DNA from: Gilliamella sp. ESL0441
GTDB taxonomy: Bacteria > Pseudomonadota > Gammaproteobacteria > Enterobacterales > Orbaceae
Assembly (NCBI RefSeq): GCF_019469185.1
Contig: NZ_CP048264.1
Location: forward strand, 2,232,001 to 2,296,000
Direction of reading: 5' to 3'
Length of the DNA stretch: 64,000 bases
A program made the translations under genes and the position numbers. Below are positions 17,470 through 26,696 of this stretch, piece after piece. Position 1 is the first letter of the stretch. The number at the start of each line of letters is the position of its first letter. The notes under the pieces were generated by a model that did not search any database, was not told the DNA's origin, and saw only the letters and a list, made by a program, of their open reading frames with translations.

Positions 17470-18747
17470 ATGAACTATATTAATGAAAAAAAATTACAAA
17501 TTCTTAAAGATAATAAATTAGCAATAGAAACAGCGTTTATATTAGATAAAGAAAACAGAAAAGCAACAGAAGAAGAACGGACTATTCTAGGTAAATATTC
17601 GGGGTATACATGTGTAAGCGCCTTATTCCCAGAAAATTTTATGGTTGTTAGTCCATATTCACCGGTAGTTGCATTTACAAGCGATTTCAAGCGGCATGAG
17701 ATGGAGAAAGAAAAATCTGAAGATTATTTATATTTAAAAAGTGAGGCGTTGCAAATATTAGAGGAAACACGAGGTATAATTAGAAAGTACTCAGATTCAA
17801 TATCAGAGAGTAAAATATATATTAGCTATATGGACGGTAATAGATATTTTTCATTCACGACCCCTCCTGAATTGGTTCAAACAATGGTTGATGTATTCCA
17901 AGAAAATAAAATTACTATTAATAATTTTTTAGACCCTTCGGCAGGAATGGGGATTTATGCTCAAGAATTTAAAAAATTAGCAGAAAATTCATATAAATTT
18001 GTAAATTTGGAATCTGACCCATTAACGGTGAAAATAGCAAAACATTATCTAAGTGAATTTGAACTGCTTTTTCAACCATTTGAAACGTTGGATCATGAAA
18101 AAATGAAATTTGATGTAACGGCTTCAACCATTCCTTTCAAAGAAATCGCTCCATATGACGAGTATTTACTGACAATCTGTGATTCAAATGAATCGAATTT
18201 ACATTCATATTTTTTTGAAAAAGGATTAGCAAGTGTTAAAAATGGTGGAATAGTTGCGTATATCTGTTTGAGTGATCTCATGGATAAACCTAGTCTATAT
18301 GATTCACGAAGAATATTAATGGAAAATTCTAATTTAATATCAGCCATACGTTTGCCTCAAAATACATTTATGGGATATGAAAAATATATTTATAATTTTG
18401 ATTTAATTATTTTACAAAAAAATATTGAAAAAAAAGAATTAACTGATCTTGAAAAGTCTTTTGTACATCAAAAAGATACAACGGATTTGTATCTTATTGA
18501 AAACGAATATTTTAAGGATTCGAAAAATTTAATTTATACAGATGTAAGAACTGAATTTGGTATAAATAGAACCCCTATTAAAATTCTAACACATAATGGG
18601 GGCATTACAGGGATAGCGTCAGATGTAAAAAAGATTTTACAAAGAGATTTCAAACTCTTCAATAAAGATTTATATACTATGACACAAGAAGATCTTCAGA
18701 AAACACATAAAGAAGCACCCAAAAAGAAAAAGCCTAGACATTCTTGA
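17470..18747 (+). CDS. Truncated, probably inactive paralogue of the methylase domain
   Basis: 425 aa that parallel the first ~410 residues of the preceding giant protein: NKLAIETAFILDKENRKATEEE, FSFTTPPELVQTMVDVFQE, FLDPSAGMGIYAQEF (SAM-binding motif I kept) and a shared tail with HNGGITGIASDVKK. The motif IV position reads STIPFKE where the large protein has SNIPFEN, losing the catalytic Asn/Asp, so methylation activity is doubtful. No helicase part. It is separated from the large gene by 148 bp, has a Lys-rich C-terminus, and ends 14 bp into the convergent gene. Could be an SAM-binding regulator or decoy, or a decaying duplicate. Confidence 0.75.
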   Translation: MNYINEKKLQILKDNKLAIETAFILDKENRKATEEERTILGKYSGYTCVSALFPENFMVVSPYSPVVAFTSDFKRHEMEKEKSEDYLYLKSEALQILEETRGIIRKYSDSISESKIYISYMDGNRYFSFTTPPELVQTMVDVFQENKITINNFLDPSAGMGIYAQEFKKLAENSYKFVNLESDPLTVKIAKHYLSEFELLFQPFETLDHEKMKFDVTASTIPFKEIAPYDEYLLTICDSNESNLHSYFFEKGLASVKNGGIVAYICLSDLMDKPSLYDSRRILMENSNLISAIRLPQNTFMGYEKYIYNFDLIILQKNIEKKELTDLEKSFVHQKDTTDLYLIENEYFKDSKNLIYTDVRTEFGINRTPIKILTHNGGITGIASDVKKILQRDFKLFNKDLYTMTQEDLQKTHKEAPKKKKPRHS

Positions 18748-19078
18748 TCAAGGTTATAGTATAATTTTCCTTAAAATAACACATTAAATTTTCGGCGAGT
18801 TCAACGGTAAAACAAAGGAATAATAAAATGGCATTATTTTTATCCGATTCAAAAAAACAATGCTCTAATTTTTGTTTGTTGAACTCGCTTATTTTTATAT
18901 ATGCTAAGGTTTCCCGACAAGTAATATCGCAAACCTTATTAATAGATTTTTCGACAACAGGCGGTAATTTAATTTGTTTGTTGTCATCAACAAAAAGCAA
19001 GCTAACCAAAAAAGGGATTTTTTTACCACAGTATTCAATATAATAAGCGGGTATATACTCTAAATTACTAACTAACAT
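18734..19078 (-). CDS. Hypothetical 114-aa protein
   Basis: Convergent with the truncated methylase, overlapping its end by 14 bp. No recognised family. Mixed polar protein with three Cys near the middle and end and no clear TM segment. The start ATG follows AAGGAAAAAAG, a usable Shine-Dalgarno, which favours this strand over the overlapping plus-strand frame. Its position between the Bacteroidetes-like block and the conjugation block suggests an accessory gene. Moderate confidence that it is real. Confidence 0.45.
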   Translation of the reverse strand: MLVSNLEYIPAYYIEYCGKKIPFLVSLLFVDDNKQIKLPPVVEKSINKVCDITCRETLAYIKISEFNKQKLEHCFFESDKNNAILLFLCFTVELAENLMCYFKENYTITLIKNV

Positions 19079-19258
19079 CTTTTTTCCTTTTTTTTAAAAA
19101 ATATATATTGTTAAATTATTTCTTATGATATAACATTTGTAAGCTAATGTAAGTATAGTTAGTATTGTTTTTTCCTTTCTTCAACCCATATATTACCTTC
19201 TACACATAAACAAATAAATTTAAAACCGATGAAATCTAGCAGAAAAAAGATGTAGCGC

Positions 19259-20353
19259 ATGGAAAAAATGAGAAAAAACGAAATGGGATGGATATATATT
19301 GGATTACTATTTACCTTATTCCTGTTAGTTTATATTTTATGGAATAAATACCATTTTGAAATTGTAACCCAAAGTACCTATTATTCTTATCATATTGTAA
19401 ATAGACTTACCTTTTTAGAATTCTTCAAAGAGTTAAAAAAAGAAGCTGCATTTTTATATAAAAATGCCGGACAAGTCACTTTCTCTCAGCTAATTTCACA
19501 TCTCAATAAGATTAGTTATTTATTTGTTATCATACCCGTATTATTAACTTTAAATGCTTTGAGACGTGCTAACAAGCACCCTGCTAATTACTCGCAAAGA
19601 AAAATTAATATTCAGAACCTGCCTCACATAATTGCACATCATTCACCTGCCATTATCCCTTCTTTGTATTATGGAGATGAAGAAACATTATTATTGAATG
19701 TAGATCCCGAAGAACATAAAAGCGCTTTAACACCTGAAGAATGGGCGGTAAAACATCAACTGGTTATCAATGGTTTTTTAGATATAGAACGTTGCAAAAA
19801 ATGTTTTGTTGAAGATCTAGGAAAAAAAATTAATAGCATAGATGAATTAACCCATGTAGAAAAAGTTTTTTTTGCAATTTTTGCCACTCGCATATTTGGA
19901 GAAAAAACAGAATTAAAACAAGCGCAAGAATTGTTAGATGCGTTGAATCGTTCATGTCATTTCAATTCATGGCAAGGTAAAAGAGGCTATCCCGATCTAA
20001 CGTTAACTAATAAAGTTTTTAAAAAATTTTCCAATCATCCCAAGATCGGAGAATGGATTGAAAAACATAGTTATTCTCGAACATTATTACATGCCATGCA
20101 TAAACAAGCATTAAAGGTTGGCAAGTTACCCTCTTCTCATTTTCGGTGGCTAAAAGGCATGGATAGAGGTTTATTTTATGCACTGAATACCACGGGAAGA
20201 AAAACACCTTTCATAGAATCTGCTGCGGTATTCACACAAACCTTATGGGAAGAATTCGTTTTCGAACGGAATATTAAACTTGAAGAACCGGCTATTGAAG
20301 ATGCGGTTATGGGATTACAAAACTACTTAAAAAAAATAAGTTTTATTACTTAA
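19259..20353 (+). CDS. DotM/IcmP-family (R64 TrbA-like) conjugation protein
   Basis: 364 aa with two N-terminal membrane segments (residues ~11-28 and ~85-101) and a cytoplasmic domain. The C-terminal signature HFRWLKGMDRGLFYALNTTGRKTPFIESAAV matches DotM/IcmP and TrbA of IncI plasmids. In Dot/Icm systems DotM joins DotL in the type IV coupling complex that recruits substrates at the inner membrane. It opens a plus-strand operon with a DsbC-like gene, primase and DotL homologue, the R64 trbA-trbB-trbC order plus primase. Strong family assignment. Confidence 0.85.
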   Translation: MEKMRKNEMGWIYIGLLFTLFLLVYILWNKYHFEIVTQSTYYSYHIVNRLTFLEFFKELKKEAAFLYKNAGQVTFSQLISHLNKISYLFVIIPVLLTLNALRRANKHPANYSQRKINIQNLPHIIAHHSPAIIPSLYYGDEETLLLNVDPEEHKSALTPEEWAVKHQLVINGFLDIERCKKCFVEDLGKKINSIDELTHVEKVFFAIFATRIFGEKTELKQAQELLDALNRSCHFNSWQGKRGYPDLTLTNKVFKKFSNHPKIGEWIEKHSYSRTLLHAMHKQALKVGKLPSSHFRWLKGMDRGLFYALNTTGRKTPFIESAAVFTQTLWEEFVFERNIKLEEPAIEDAVMGLQNYLKKISFIT

Positions 20354-20378
20354 TTTTTTTAAGAACCAGGAGACAATT

Positions 20379-21251
20379 TTGAACGATATCATTCAAATTG
20401 AAAAAAATATTTTATACTTACAATTTAAATCGGGCAAAAACGCCCGAATTACTATTGTCCCTTTTTCACATTTTATATCCATATATAGAGTAAATACCAC
20501 AATTTTCATATTTGACGGTTATAAAGCAATTAGTATTGACGAGTTCCATAATGAATCAGTAGCAAAAAAGATTGAAAAACGAATCAAAAGATATATTCGA
20601 AATTACTTGTTCAAAAATCGAATTAAAAGAATATTAAAAGCATTACTAAAATATGTAGTCTATCCATTAATCTTTATACTTATTCTGTCTTCCTTGATTA
20701 ATGTAACTAAGAATAATCCTGTTAATTCTTTTTCACAAGACAAAGAGGTTATTAATTTAAAAACCTCATTTCATGAGCAGTTAGCGGAGGCATTAAAAAT
20801 AGGCTCTGAAACGAACAGTATAAAAATATCCAGTGGAAAAGAAGGAGTATTATATGTTTTTTCAGATCCTTTATGCCCATACTGTCAAAAGTTGCAACAT
20901 GAATTGGAAAAATTGGCGAACAACTATACCATTTACCTGTTTCCTGTTACTGTTATTAGTAAAAATGCAATTATTAATGAAATTTCTGATATATTCTGTT
21001 ATCCTAAAAATACGCATCGCTCCCGTTGGAGCGATATCATAACTCAAAAATATACATTCAATACTTCCAACACTTCCAACACTTTGCCGACGTGCAATAA
21101 CACTATAATTCAAAAAAATAATATATTTTTTAAAAATATGGAATTTACCGGTACACCGACCATTATTAACGGAAACGGTATTCTAATGTCTGAGAATATG
21201 CCAAACACAGCTCAGGCAATCAAAGTATGGATGAAAAGTTATGACAATTAA
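20379..21251 (+). CDS. DsbC/DsbG-like thiol:disulfide protein (TrbB-like)
   Basis: 290 aa. N-terminal cytoplasmic region, one membrane anchor (residues ~89-109), then a periplasmic thioredoxin-fold domain with CPYC at 166-169 (SDPLCPYCQKLQHELEKLA) and FTGTPTIINGNG (cis-Pro loop). Probably isomerises disulfides of periplasmic conjugation proteins, as proposed for TrbB of R64. Starts at TTG 20379, preceded by AGGAG at 6-nt spacing, a clear Shine-Dalgarno unlike the genes to its left. It overlaps the primase start by 11 bp. Confidence 0.8.
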   Translation: MNDIIQIEKNILYLQFKSGKNARITIVPFSHFISIYRVNTTIFIFDGYKAISIDEFHNESVAKKIEKRIKRYIRNYLFKNRIKRILKALLKYVVYPLIFILILSSLINVTKNNPVNSFSQDKEVINLKTSFHEQLAEALKIGSETNSIKISSGKEGVLYVFSDPLCPYCQKLQHELEKLANNYTIYLFPVTVISKNAIINEISDIFCYPKNTHRSRWSDIITQKYTFNTSNTSNTLPTCNNTIIQKNNIFFKNMEFTGTPTIINGNGILMSENMPNTAQAIKVWMKSYDN

Positions 21252-22536
21252 GATTACTTCGTTACCAAAATATCAATATTTTAATAAAACATTTTTAGAT
21301 GAACTCAATACTAAAATCTCATTATTAGATCTTGTTTCAAACAATATGACATTACTAAAAGATGGGCAAAATTATAAAGGAGCATGTCCATTTCATGAAA
21401 ATGAACACGAATCCGAAAAATCCGATGCTAAAAATTCCTTTAGCATTTCAAGCGATTACAATCGCTACTATTGCTATGAGTGTCACGCTAAGGGCGGTAT
21501 TATCAATTGGGTTATGCATCATGAAAAATTAGGATTTCAAGAAGCGATTTTATTTTTGTCTGAAAAATATCAAATTCCGTTACCTAAAGAAACACAATAC
21601 TTCAATTTAGAACGTAATGTACTGATAGATATCTTGGAAAATGCTATGAATATCTATCGGTACAGGTTGCAACGTGAAACAGAAGCCTTGAGCTATTTAT
21701 ATAACGAACGACATTTAACTTCCGATTCGATAGAGCAATTTCAGTTAGGTATTGTAACCTCGGGTATTACACAACTGTTACGAAATCATTTTAGCGAATC
21801 ACAATTGCTTGAGAGTGGTATCGCTATACGTTCAAGGGTAAATGCACTTGAAAATATTGATTTATTAAGATATCGAATTTGCATACCAATTCAAGATGAA
21901 TTGGGAATGGTTATAGGTTTTGCAGGTCGCACCTATCGGAAAGAAAATTCTGTAAAATATTTAAATACTGGAGAAACTCCCCTTTTTCAAAAAAGAAAAA
22001 TTTTGTATGGTTTATTCAATGCCAAAAAACATATTATGGATGATCATACAGCCGTTATTGTAGAAGGTTTCTTTGATGTTATTGCCTTACATCAACGAGG
22101 CGAAAACAGAGCCGTTGGTATGATGGGTACAAGTATATATAAAGAACAAATACAGAAATTATTTAAATATGCAGATAATCTAATTTTTGTTTTTGATGGG
22201 GATGAAAAAGGAAAAGAGGCTATATTAAATACAGCGTTCATGGCAATATCGGAAATGAACGACAATCAAATGGTATATTTTGTATATCTTCCTCAAGGAG
22301 AAGATCCTGCCACTTATATTCATGAACATGGATTAAGTGCATGGAAAGATCTGTTAAAAAATAAGCATTCTATCAGTCAAATATTAACTCAGTTTATAAC
22401 TGCTGAAATGAAACAAGACAAAATAGGAGCAATTGAAAAAGCAAAAACCATTTTGTCGCAAATTAATAATGCAGAATATTTTAAAGAATCATTTACCTGT
22501 CATTTAGAAAAACTGTTCGACACACAATTAGATTAA
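21241..22536 (+). CDS. DnaG-like DNA primase of the conjugation operon
   Basis: 431 aa, shorter than cellular DnaG (~580). CHC2 zinc finger near the start (Cys49, His52, Cys78, Cys81 within GACPFHENE and YYCYECHAKGG), then the primase core and a Toprim domain with VEGFFDV (~275) and FDGDEKGKEA (~318). The helicase-binding C-terminal domain of DnaG appears missing or very short. It probably primes the transferred or replicating strand. The start lies inside the DsbC-like gene; a hairpin follows at 22551-22580. Translationally coupled operon member. Confidence 0.88.
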   Translation: MTIKITSLPKYQYFNKTFLDELNTKISLLDLVSNNMTLLKDGQNYKGACPFHENEHESEKSDAKNSFSISSDYNRYYCYECHAKGGIINWVMHHEKLGFQEAILFLSEKYQIPLPKETQYFNLERNVLIDILENAMNIYRYRLQRETEALSYLYNERHLTSDSIEQFQLGIVTSGITQLLRNHFSESQLLESGIAIRSRVNALENIDLLRYRICIPIQDELGMVIGFAGRTYRKENSVKYLNTGETPLFQKRKILYGLFNAKKHIMDDHTAVIVEGFFDVIALHQRGENRAVGMMGTSIYKEQIQKLFKYADNLIFVFDGDEKGKEAILNTAFMAISEMNDNQMVYFVYLPQGEDPATYIHEHGLSAWKDLLKNKHSISQILTQFITAEMKQDKIGAIEKAKTILSQINNAEYFKESFTCHLEKLFDTQLD

Positions 22537-22550
22537 TCTAATATAAAACA

Positions 22551-22580
22551 GCACCAAAAAAAGAATCCTTTTTTTGGTGC
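22551..22580 (+). terminator. Hairpin after primase, possible terminator
   Basis: GCACCAAAAAAAG and CTTTTTTTGGTGC form a 13-bp stem with a 4-nt loop. There is no T-run after the stem, so attenuation or RNA processing between primase and coupling protein is as likely as full termination. Confidence 0.45.
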
Positions 22581-22648
22581 ATTAATTATCAATTCTTGCC
22601 AATACATTTATTCATTTCATTTCTTACTAATTCTAATTTAAAAATAAA

Positions 22649-24778
22649 ATGACTAATCCCTATTCAGAAATCAATCATGACAGAATTACAAGAGATATTA
22701 GACCGTTAAATGTCAGAATATCAAATTTCATATTTTATCCTGCCCATTTTAAAATATTATTAATAATCCTATTAGGTTTAGAAATTTATTTACCAGTTTT
22801 ATGGCTGTTTTGGAGTTTGTTAATATTATTTTTAACCGTTAGTTTCACAGATCAAAAATTTACCTTACCCTTGCGAATACCTAAAGATTTAAAGGTACTG
22901 GATCCTAGTGATTATTATGAATCTATAAAAGAAGAAAATTTTTTATTCGGATTAATAAAAAAAAATCGAATCGTACGAAAATTAAGGATGGCCGAAGGTA
23001 TTTTATACCTCGGCTATCTTCGTTCCATTAACGAAAAACAAGGACAAGAATTATGGATTACTAACTCGGATGCTCGTACCCATATGTTTTTGGCTGGCAC
23101 TACAGGTTCGGGTAAATCCGAAACACTTATGTCAATTTTTACAAATGCCATATTATGGGGTGCAGGTGCTTGTTATGGTGACGGAAAAGCCGATAATAAT
23201 TTAGGGTTCTGCCTGTGGTCATTAAGCAGACGATTCGGACGTGAAGATGATTTTTTAGTCTTAAATTACTTAACGGGGGGTAGCGATCCTTTTCAAGTTA
23301 TAGCAGATAAGGAAAAAGGAAAAGTATCGGGCATAAATTATCAATCTAATTCCATGAATAGTTTTGCCGAAGGAAGTGCAGATTTTCTGTTACAACTCAT
23401 GGCTTCACTTTTGCCTAAAGCAGGCGGAGACGGGGCGCAATGGCAACAAAAAGCATTGAATATGATCGATGCCTTATTACGTACTTTGGCATATTTGAGA
23501 GCTAAAGGAGAAATCGATATTTCAATAGGAGTTATTAGGCACTATTTATCCTTACAAAACTTAGTCACATTTTATTTAGACGGAAAAGCAGGAAAAATAC
23601 CTGAATTAGCATTTTTGCCAATTAAAGCTTATTTTGAAACAGGCTTGCCCGGTTTTAATCCTGATTTGGCAGAAGACCCGACACAATGGGATCCTGAAGT
23701 TTTTAACCAACATGGATATCTAACGGGGCAATTTTCAAGAATTTTATCTATGCTTATGGATACCTACGGGTTTATTTTTTCGGACAAATATCCTGAAATC
23801 GATATGTTGGATGTATTGTTAAATAATCGGTTATTAGTGGTAATGATCCCTTCAATGGAAAAATCTTCTTCAGAAGCAGCAGCTTTAGGTAAGCTGTATA
23901 TCTCATCCATTCGTTTAATGATGGCTCAAAATTTAGGGTATCAATTAGAAGGCAATAAAGCGGATGTTTTGGAATCGAAAGCCACTAATTCTCCTCATCC
24001 TTCCATAATCATTTGCGATGAGCTTGCCTATTATTTTGCAGAAGGGATAGCCGTTATGTTTGCTCAAGCCCGTTCATTGGGCTTTATGTTGGTTGCAGCA
24101 GCCCAAGATGTGCAAGGACTGAAAAAGGGTGAAGCTGCGGATGAATCGGCATCTATGTTAGCTAATACAAAAATTAAATGGACGTTAGCATTAGAAGATC
24201 CACAAGATACCTACGAATTAATAAAAAAAGCAGGAGGCGAAAGTTATTACAGCGTTCTTGCCGGAAATTCGGAAACTGGCGGTTTATTTTCAAGATCGTT
24301 TAAAGCTAAGAGTGATATTAACTATGAAAAAAAGGAACGTATAACTTTATCAGAACTGAAAAAGTTAAATTCGGGTGAAGGTCTCATAATTTTTAAAGAT
24401 GCGGTTGTACCGTGTAACTCTTTTTATATTCCCGATGATGACAAAAAAACCAGTAAATTAACGATGAAAATCAATCGATTCTTACAAATTGAAAGACCGT
24501 CAATGCATCGATTACCCAAGCATAGTTTGAAAAATTCGGAAAAACGAGAAAATAAACAGCTTTTTTCCTGTTTAATAGATAAAAAAAGAACGCTTCCACG
24601 TTTAAATGATAAAATATTAACGGAGTTGGTTAAAACCATGAAAAAAATTGAGGCTTGCAATACTATTTCTATTGAGTATCAAGGAATAGTTTATTTTGAA
24701 ACAGTAAAAAAATACTTAAAAGAATTTGAAGAAAACGGAGAAGAAAAGATCCATTCATCCCTACTTGATGAAGACTAA
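22649..24778 (+). CDS. DotL/IcmO-family (TrbC-like) type IV coupling protein
   Basis: 709 aa with N-terminal membrane segments (~32-65), Walker A TGSGKSET (~150-158) within FLAGTTGSGKSETLMSIF, the family motif GDGKADNN, and Walker B IIICDELAYYF (~450-460). QARSLGFMLVAAAQDVQG is another coupling-protein box. It is the ATPase that brings the relaxase-DNA complex (or protein substrates) to a Dot/Icm-type channel. The C-terminal tail is variable, as in other DotL proteins, where it binds adaptors. It follows DotM, DsbC-like and primase genes on the same strand. AT-rich leader without a clear SD. Confidence 0.9.
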   Translation: MTNPYSEINHDRITRDIRPLNVRISNFIFYPAHFKILLIILLGLEIYLPVLWLFWSLLILFLTVSFTDQKFTLPLRIPKDLKVLDPSDYYESIKEENFLFGLIKKNRIVRKLRMAEGILYLGYLRSINEKQGQELWITNSDARTHMFLAGTTGSGKSETLMSIFTNAILWGAGACYGDGKADNNLGFCLWSLSRRFGREDDFLVLNYLTGGSDPFQVIADKEKGKVSGINYQSNSMNSFAEGSADFLLQLMASLLPKAGGDGAQWQQKALNMIDALLRTLAYLRAKGEIDISIGVIRHYLSLQNLVTFYLDGKAGKIPELAFLPIKAYFETGLPGFNPDLAEDPTQWDPEVFNQHGYLTGQFSRILSMLMDTYGFIFSDKYPEIDMLDVLLNNRLLVVMIPSMEKSSSEAAALGKLYISSIRLMMAQNLGYQLEGNKADVLESKATNSPHPSIIICDELAYYFAEGIAVMFAQARSLGFMLVAAAQDVQGLKKGEAADESASMLANTKIKWTLALEDPQDTYELIKKAGGESYYSVLAGNSETGGLFSRSFKAKSDINYEKKERITLSELKKLNSGEGLIIFKDAVVPCNSFYIPDDDKKTSKLTMKINRFLQIERPSMHRLPKHSLKNSEKRENKQLFSCLIDKKRTLPRLNDKILTELVKTMKKIEACNTISIEYQGIVYFETVKKYLKEFEENGEEKIHSSLLDED

Positions 24779-25126
24779 TAAATTACTATACCATTGTAAA
24801 AATAAATTTAAGAGGGTTAAAATGTTTACACATACCCCAAAACCCAGTTTAAAAAAACTGGGTTTTGGTTAATTAATAATAATCACATCTTGATTTGACT
24901 AATGGTTTTTTATCTTATAACAAACGTAAATTTTAAAAGGTTAAATTTTTTGTAAAAACCCAGTTTATTCACTGGGTCTTAACTAAACTAACTACTATAG
25001 ATAAATTACCACAAGTTAATAATTTACTATATTAATCTAAATCACCATTATTGAAAAAATAATATCTATGATTATCCTATAAATAAAAGAGCAACTATTA
25101 GTTATTCATTTTGAATATATTTTAAA
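24779..25126. other. Intergenic region with two related hairpins
   Basis: 348 bp between the coupling protein gene and the convergent regulator. Besides the 24837-24868 stem it holds a second hairpin with the same core (ACCCAGT/ACTGGGT) at 24958-24977. Nothing else is recognisable. Confidence 0.5.
24837..24868. terminator. Bidirectional-looking terminator after coupling protein gene
   Basis: CCAAAACCCAGTTT / AAACTGGGTTTTGG, a perfect 14-bp stem with a 4-A loop. It probably ends the conjugation operon. Confidence 0.65.
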
Positions 25127-25603
25127 TTATTTTACTTTTTCATTTAATTTTTTGATTGTTTCATCTTTTTCATTTAACATACATTTATATAAATTTTCCA
25201 TTTTTTCCATTTGTTGATCAAATAAATTTTTCATATCCTTAATCTGCCTTTCATAAACCTCAATAAATTTATCTATCGAATGAGTATGAATACGATACGT
25301 AATATTTTCATTATTTGAATTTGCTCCGTTTAGAGTGGCATTATCGTGAAGCGTGTTATAGTAGTAGATTGGTGAATCATCTACCATTTCTTTAATTGTG
25401 TTAACTGGTGTATCAAGTATAATTGCTAACTTTTTTAATGTCTCATCATCTATATATGCTTTTTGTTCCAATTGAGAAATAAATTGTTGAGTTGTAAACA
25501 TTTTTTCAGCAAGATAATCTTGACTTATATTCTTACATACCCTTATTTTTTTAATATTACGACCAAGATGAGTTTTATTAATATTTACTTTTTCATTTAT
25601 CAT
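25127..25603 (-). CDS. XRE-family transcriptional regulator with coiled-coil tail
   Basis: 158 aa. N-terminal XRE helix-turn-helix: LGRNIKKIRVCKNISQDYLA, then TTQQFISQLEQKAYIDDETLKKLA (residues ~13-60). Residues 105-158 form a long charged coiled coil (IEVYERQIKDMKNLFDQQME...), probably for oligomerisation. The layout is like XRE regulators of Bacteroidetes mobile elements. A seven-copy palindromic repeat array lies 45 bp upstream of its start and is a natural candidate for its binding site, making it an autorepressor or copy-control protein. Confidence 0.75.
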   Translation of the reverse strand: MINEKVNINKTHLGRNIKKIRVCKNISQDYLAEKMFTTQQFISQLEQKAYIDDETLKKLAIILDTPVNTIKEMVDDSPIYYYNTLHDNATLNGANSNNENITYRIHTHSIDKFIEVYERQIKDMKNLFDQQMEKMENLYKCMLNEKDETIKKLNEKVK

Positions 25604-25647
25604 GTGTCAAAATTAACAATAAATCAGATACATACGAAATTTTATTA

Positions 25648-25793
25648 CTTGTAATATACAAGCGTAATACTTGTATTTTACAAGCGTGATACTTGTACTA
25701 TACAAGCGTGATACATGAAAAATACAAGCATGATACTTGTAAAATACAAGCATAATACTTGTAAAATACAAGCATTTACTTGTAAAATACAAG
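25648..25793. repeat. Seven iteron-like palindromic repeats, 22-bp period
   Basis: CTTGTA-NNN-TACAAG palindromes begin at 25648, 25670, 25692, 25714, 25736, 25758 and 25779. Spacing is 22 bp (last 21), two helical turns, so all sites face the same side of the DNA. The fourth copy is degenerate on its left arm (CATGAA). Candidate operator array for the adjacent XRE regulator or replication iterons. The open frame across it is an artefact of the repeats. Confidence 0.85.
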
Positions 25794-26049
25794 TGAAAAT
25801 TATGCATGATTCAAAAAATTTCTTATGAATTCATTTAAATATATAAGAGATATAAATTATTCAAAAGGATCTTTACCCTATTTGATAAAGTTTTTTAGTA
25901 AACTATTAGATAATTATGAATATTTAAGATATACTATAAAACCGGTAGTAATAGTTCATCAATCATAATACATTAATCCTTTATCTCTCCCTTTTTCCCA
26001 TCATCACCTATTTTATATTCAAATTAATTTTTCCTTATATGAGATATAT

Positions 26050-26673
26050 ATGAATATAGCAAACTTATTAAATTTTAATGGCTTTGTCTCAAGCATGAAG
26101 CACTTCACTACCCCCCTTGAATCAACCGAAGAGCAACCCGATTTAACTGTAGCATCTTCAGATCCTTTGAATGTCCAAAACCAAAAGGAAGAAAAGGAGA
26201 AGGAAAAAAAAGAAAGTAAAAATGAAAATTTTTATCAAATCTTTGAAAAATTATCGTGCAAAATTACTAACAAAGGCTGGGTTGTATACAGTTTAGAAGG
26301 AAAAGGAGAAATTTTTACCGATCAACATGATTATATTAAATTTCATTCGAGCAATACCGAAGAAGAAGCATTATTAGCTACTTTATTATTTGCTAAAGAG
26401 AAATTCCATAATAGTTTTGAAATTACGGGTAATGAAGAATTTCAAAAAAAAGTTATGGAAACAATGATTAAAAATCAGATTGAAGTCAATCTAAGTAATC
26501 CCATTCAGGCAAAAAAATTTCAACAAATAAAAGATGAAATCAATGGAACACAACCCTTAACGCCTAAAGAGAACTTAGAGGAAATATACGGCAACGGTTT
26601 TATACACAGACAATACCCTTCATCAATGAACAAAAAAGCAAAAAAAACAAAAAAAGCAAAAGCTGCATTATAA
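26050..26673 (+). CDS. Protein with LPD7-like (polyvalent-protein) domain
   Basis: 207 aa. Disordered acidic/basic N-terminal third, then a compact domain (residues ~75-155) that resembles LPD7: FTDQHDYIKFHSSNTEEEAL, LLFAKEKFHNSFEITGNEEF and NQIEVNLSNP. The C-terminus is very Lys-rich, suggesting nucleic acid contact. LPD7 domains occur in relaxases and other conjugation-linked polyvalent proteins. It begins a short plus-strand operon leading to a secreted protein. Domain call moderate; role inferred. Confidence 0.55.
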   Translation: MNIANLLNFNGFVSSMKHFTTPLESTEEQPDLTVASSDPLNVQNQKEEKEKEKKESKNENFYQIFEKLSCKITNKGWVVYSLEGKGEIFTDQHDYIKFHSSNTEEEALLATLLFAKEKFHNSFEITGNEEFQKKVMETMIKNQIEVNLSNPIQAKKFQQIKDEINGTQPLTPKENLEEIYGNGFIHRQYPSSMNKKAKKTKKAKAAL

Positions 26674-26696
26674 CTAATTAAAAGTAAGGAGATATT

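Noticed and set aside
18828..19043. Plus-strand frame of 71 codons overlapping the 114-aa minus-strand gene
   Set aside because: No ribosome site; the minus-strand frame is longer, has an SD and better protein-like composition.
25613..25807. Open frame of 64 codons rich in Tyr/Cys/Ile on the minus strand
   Set aside because: It is produced entirely by the 22-bp palindromic repeats; repeated residues follow the repeat period and there is no ribosome site.
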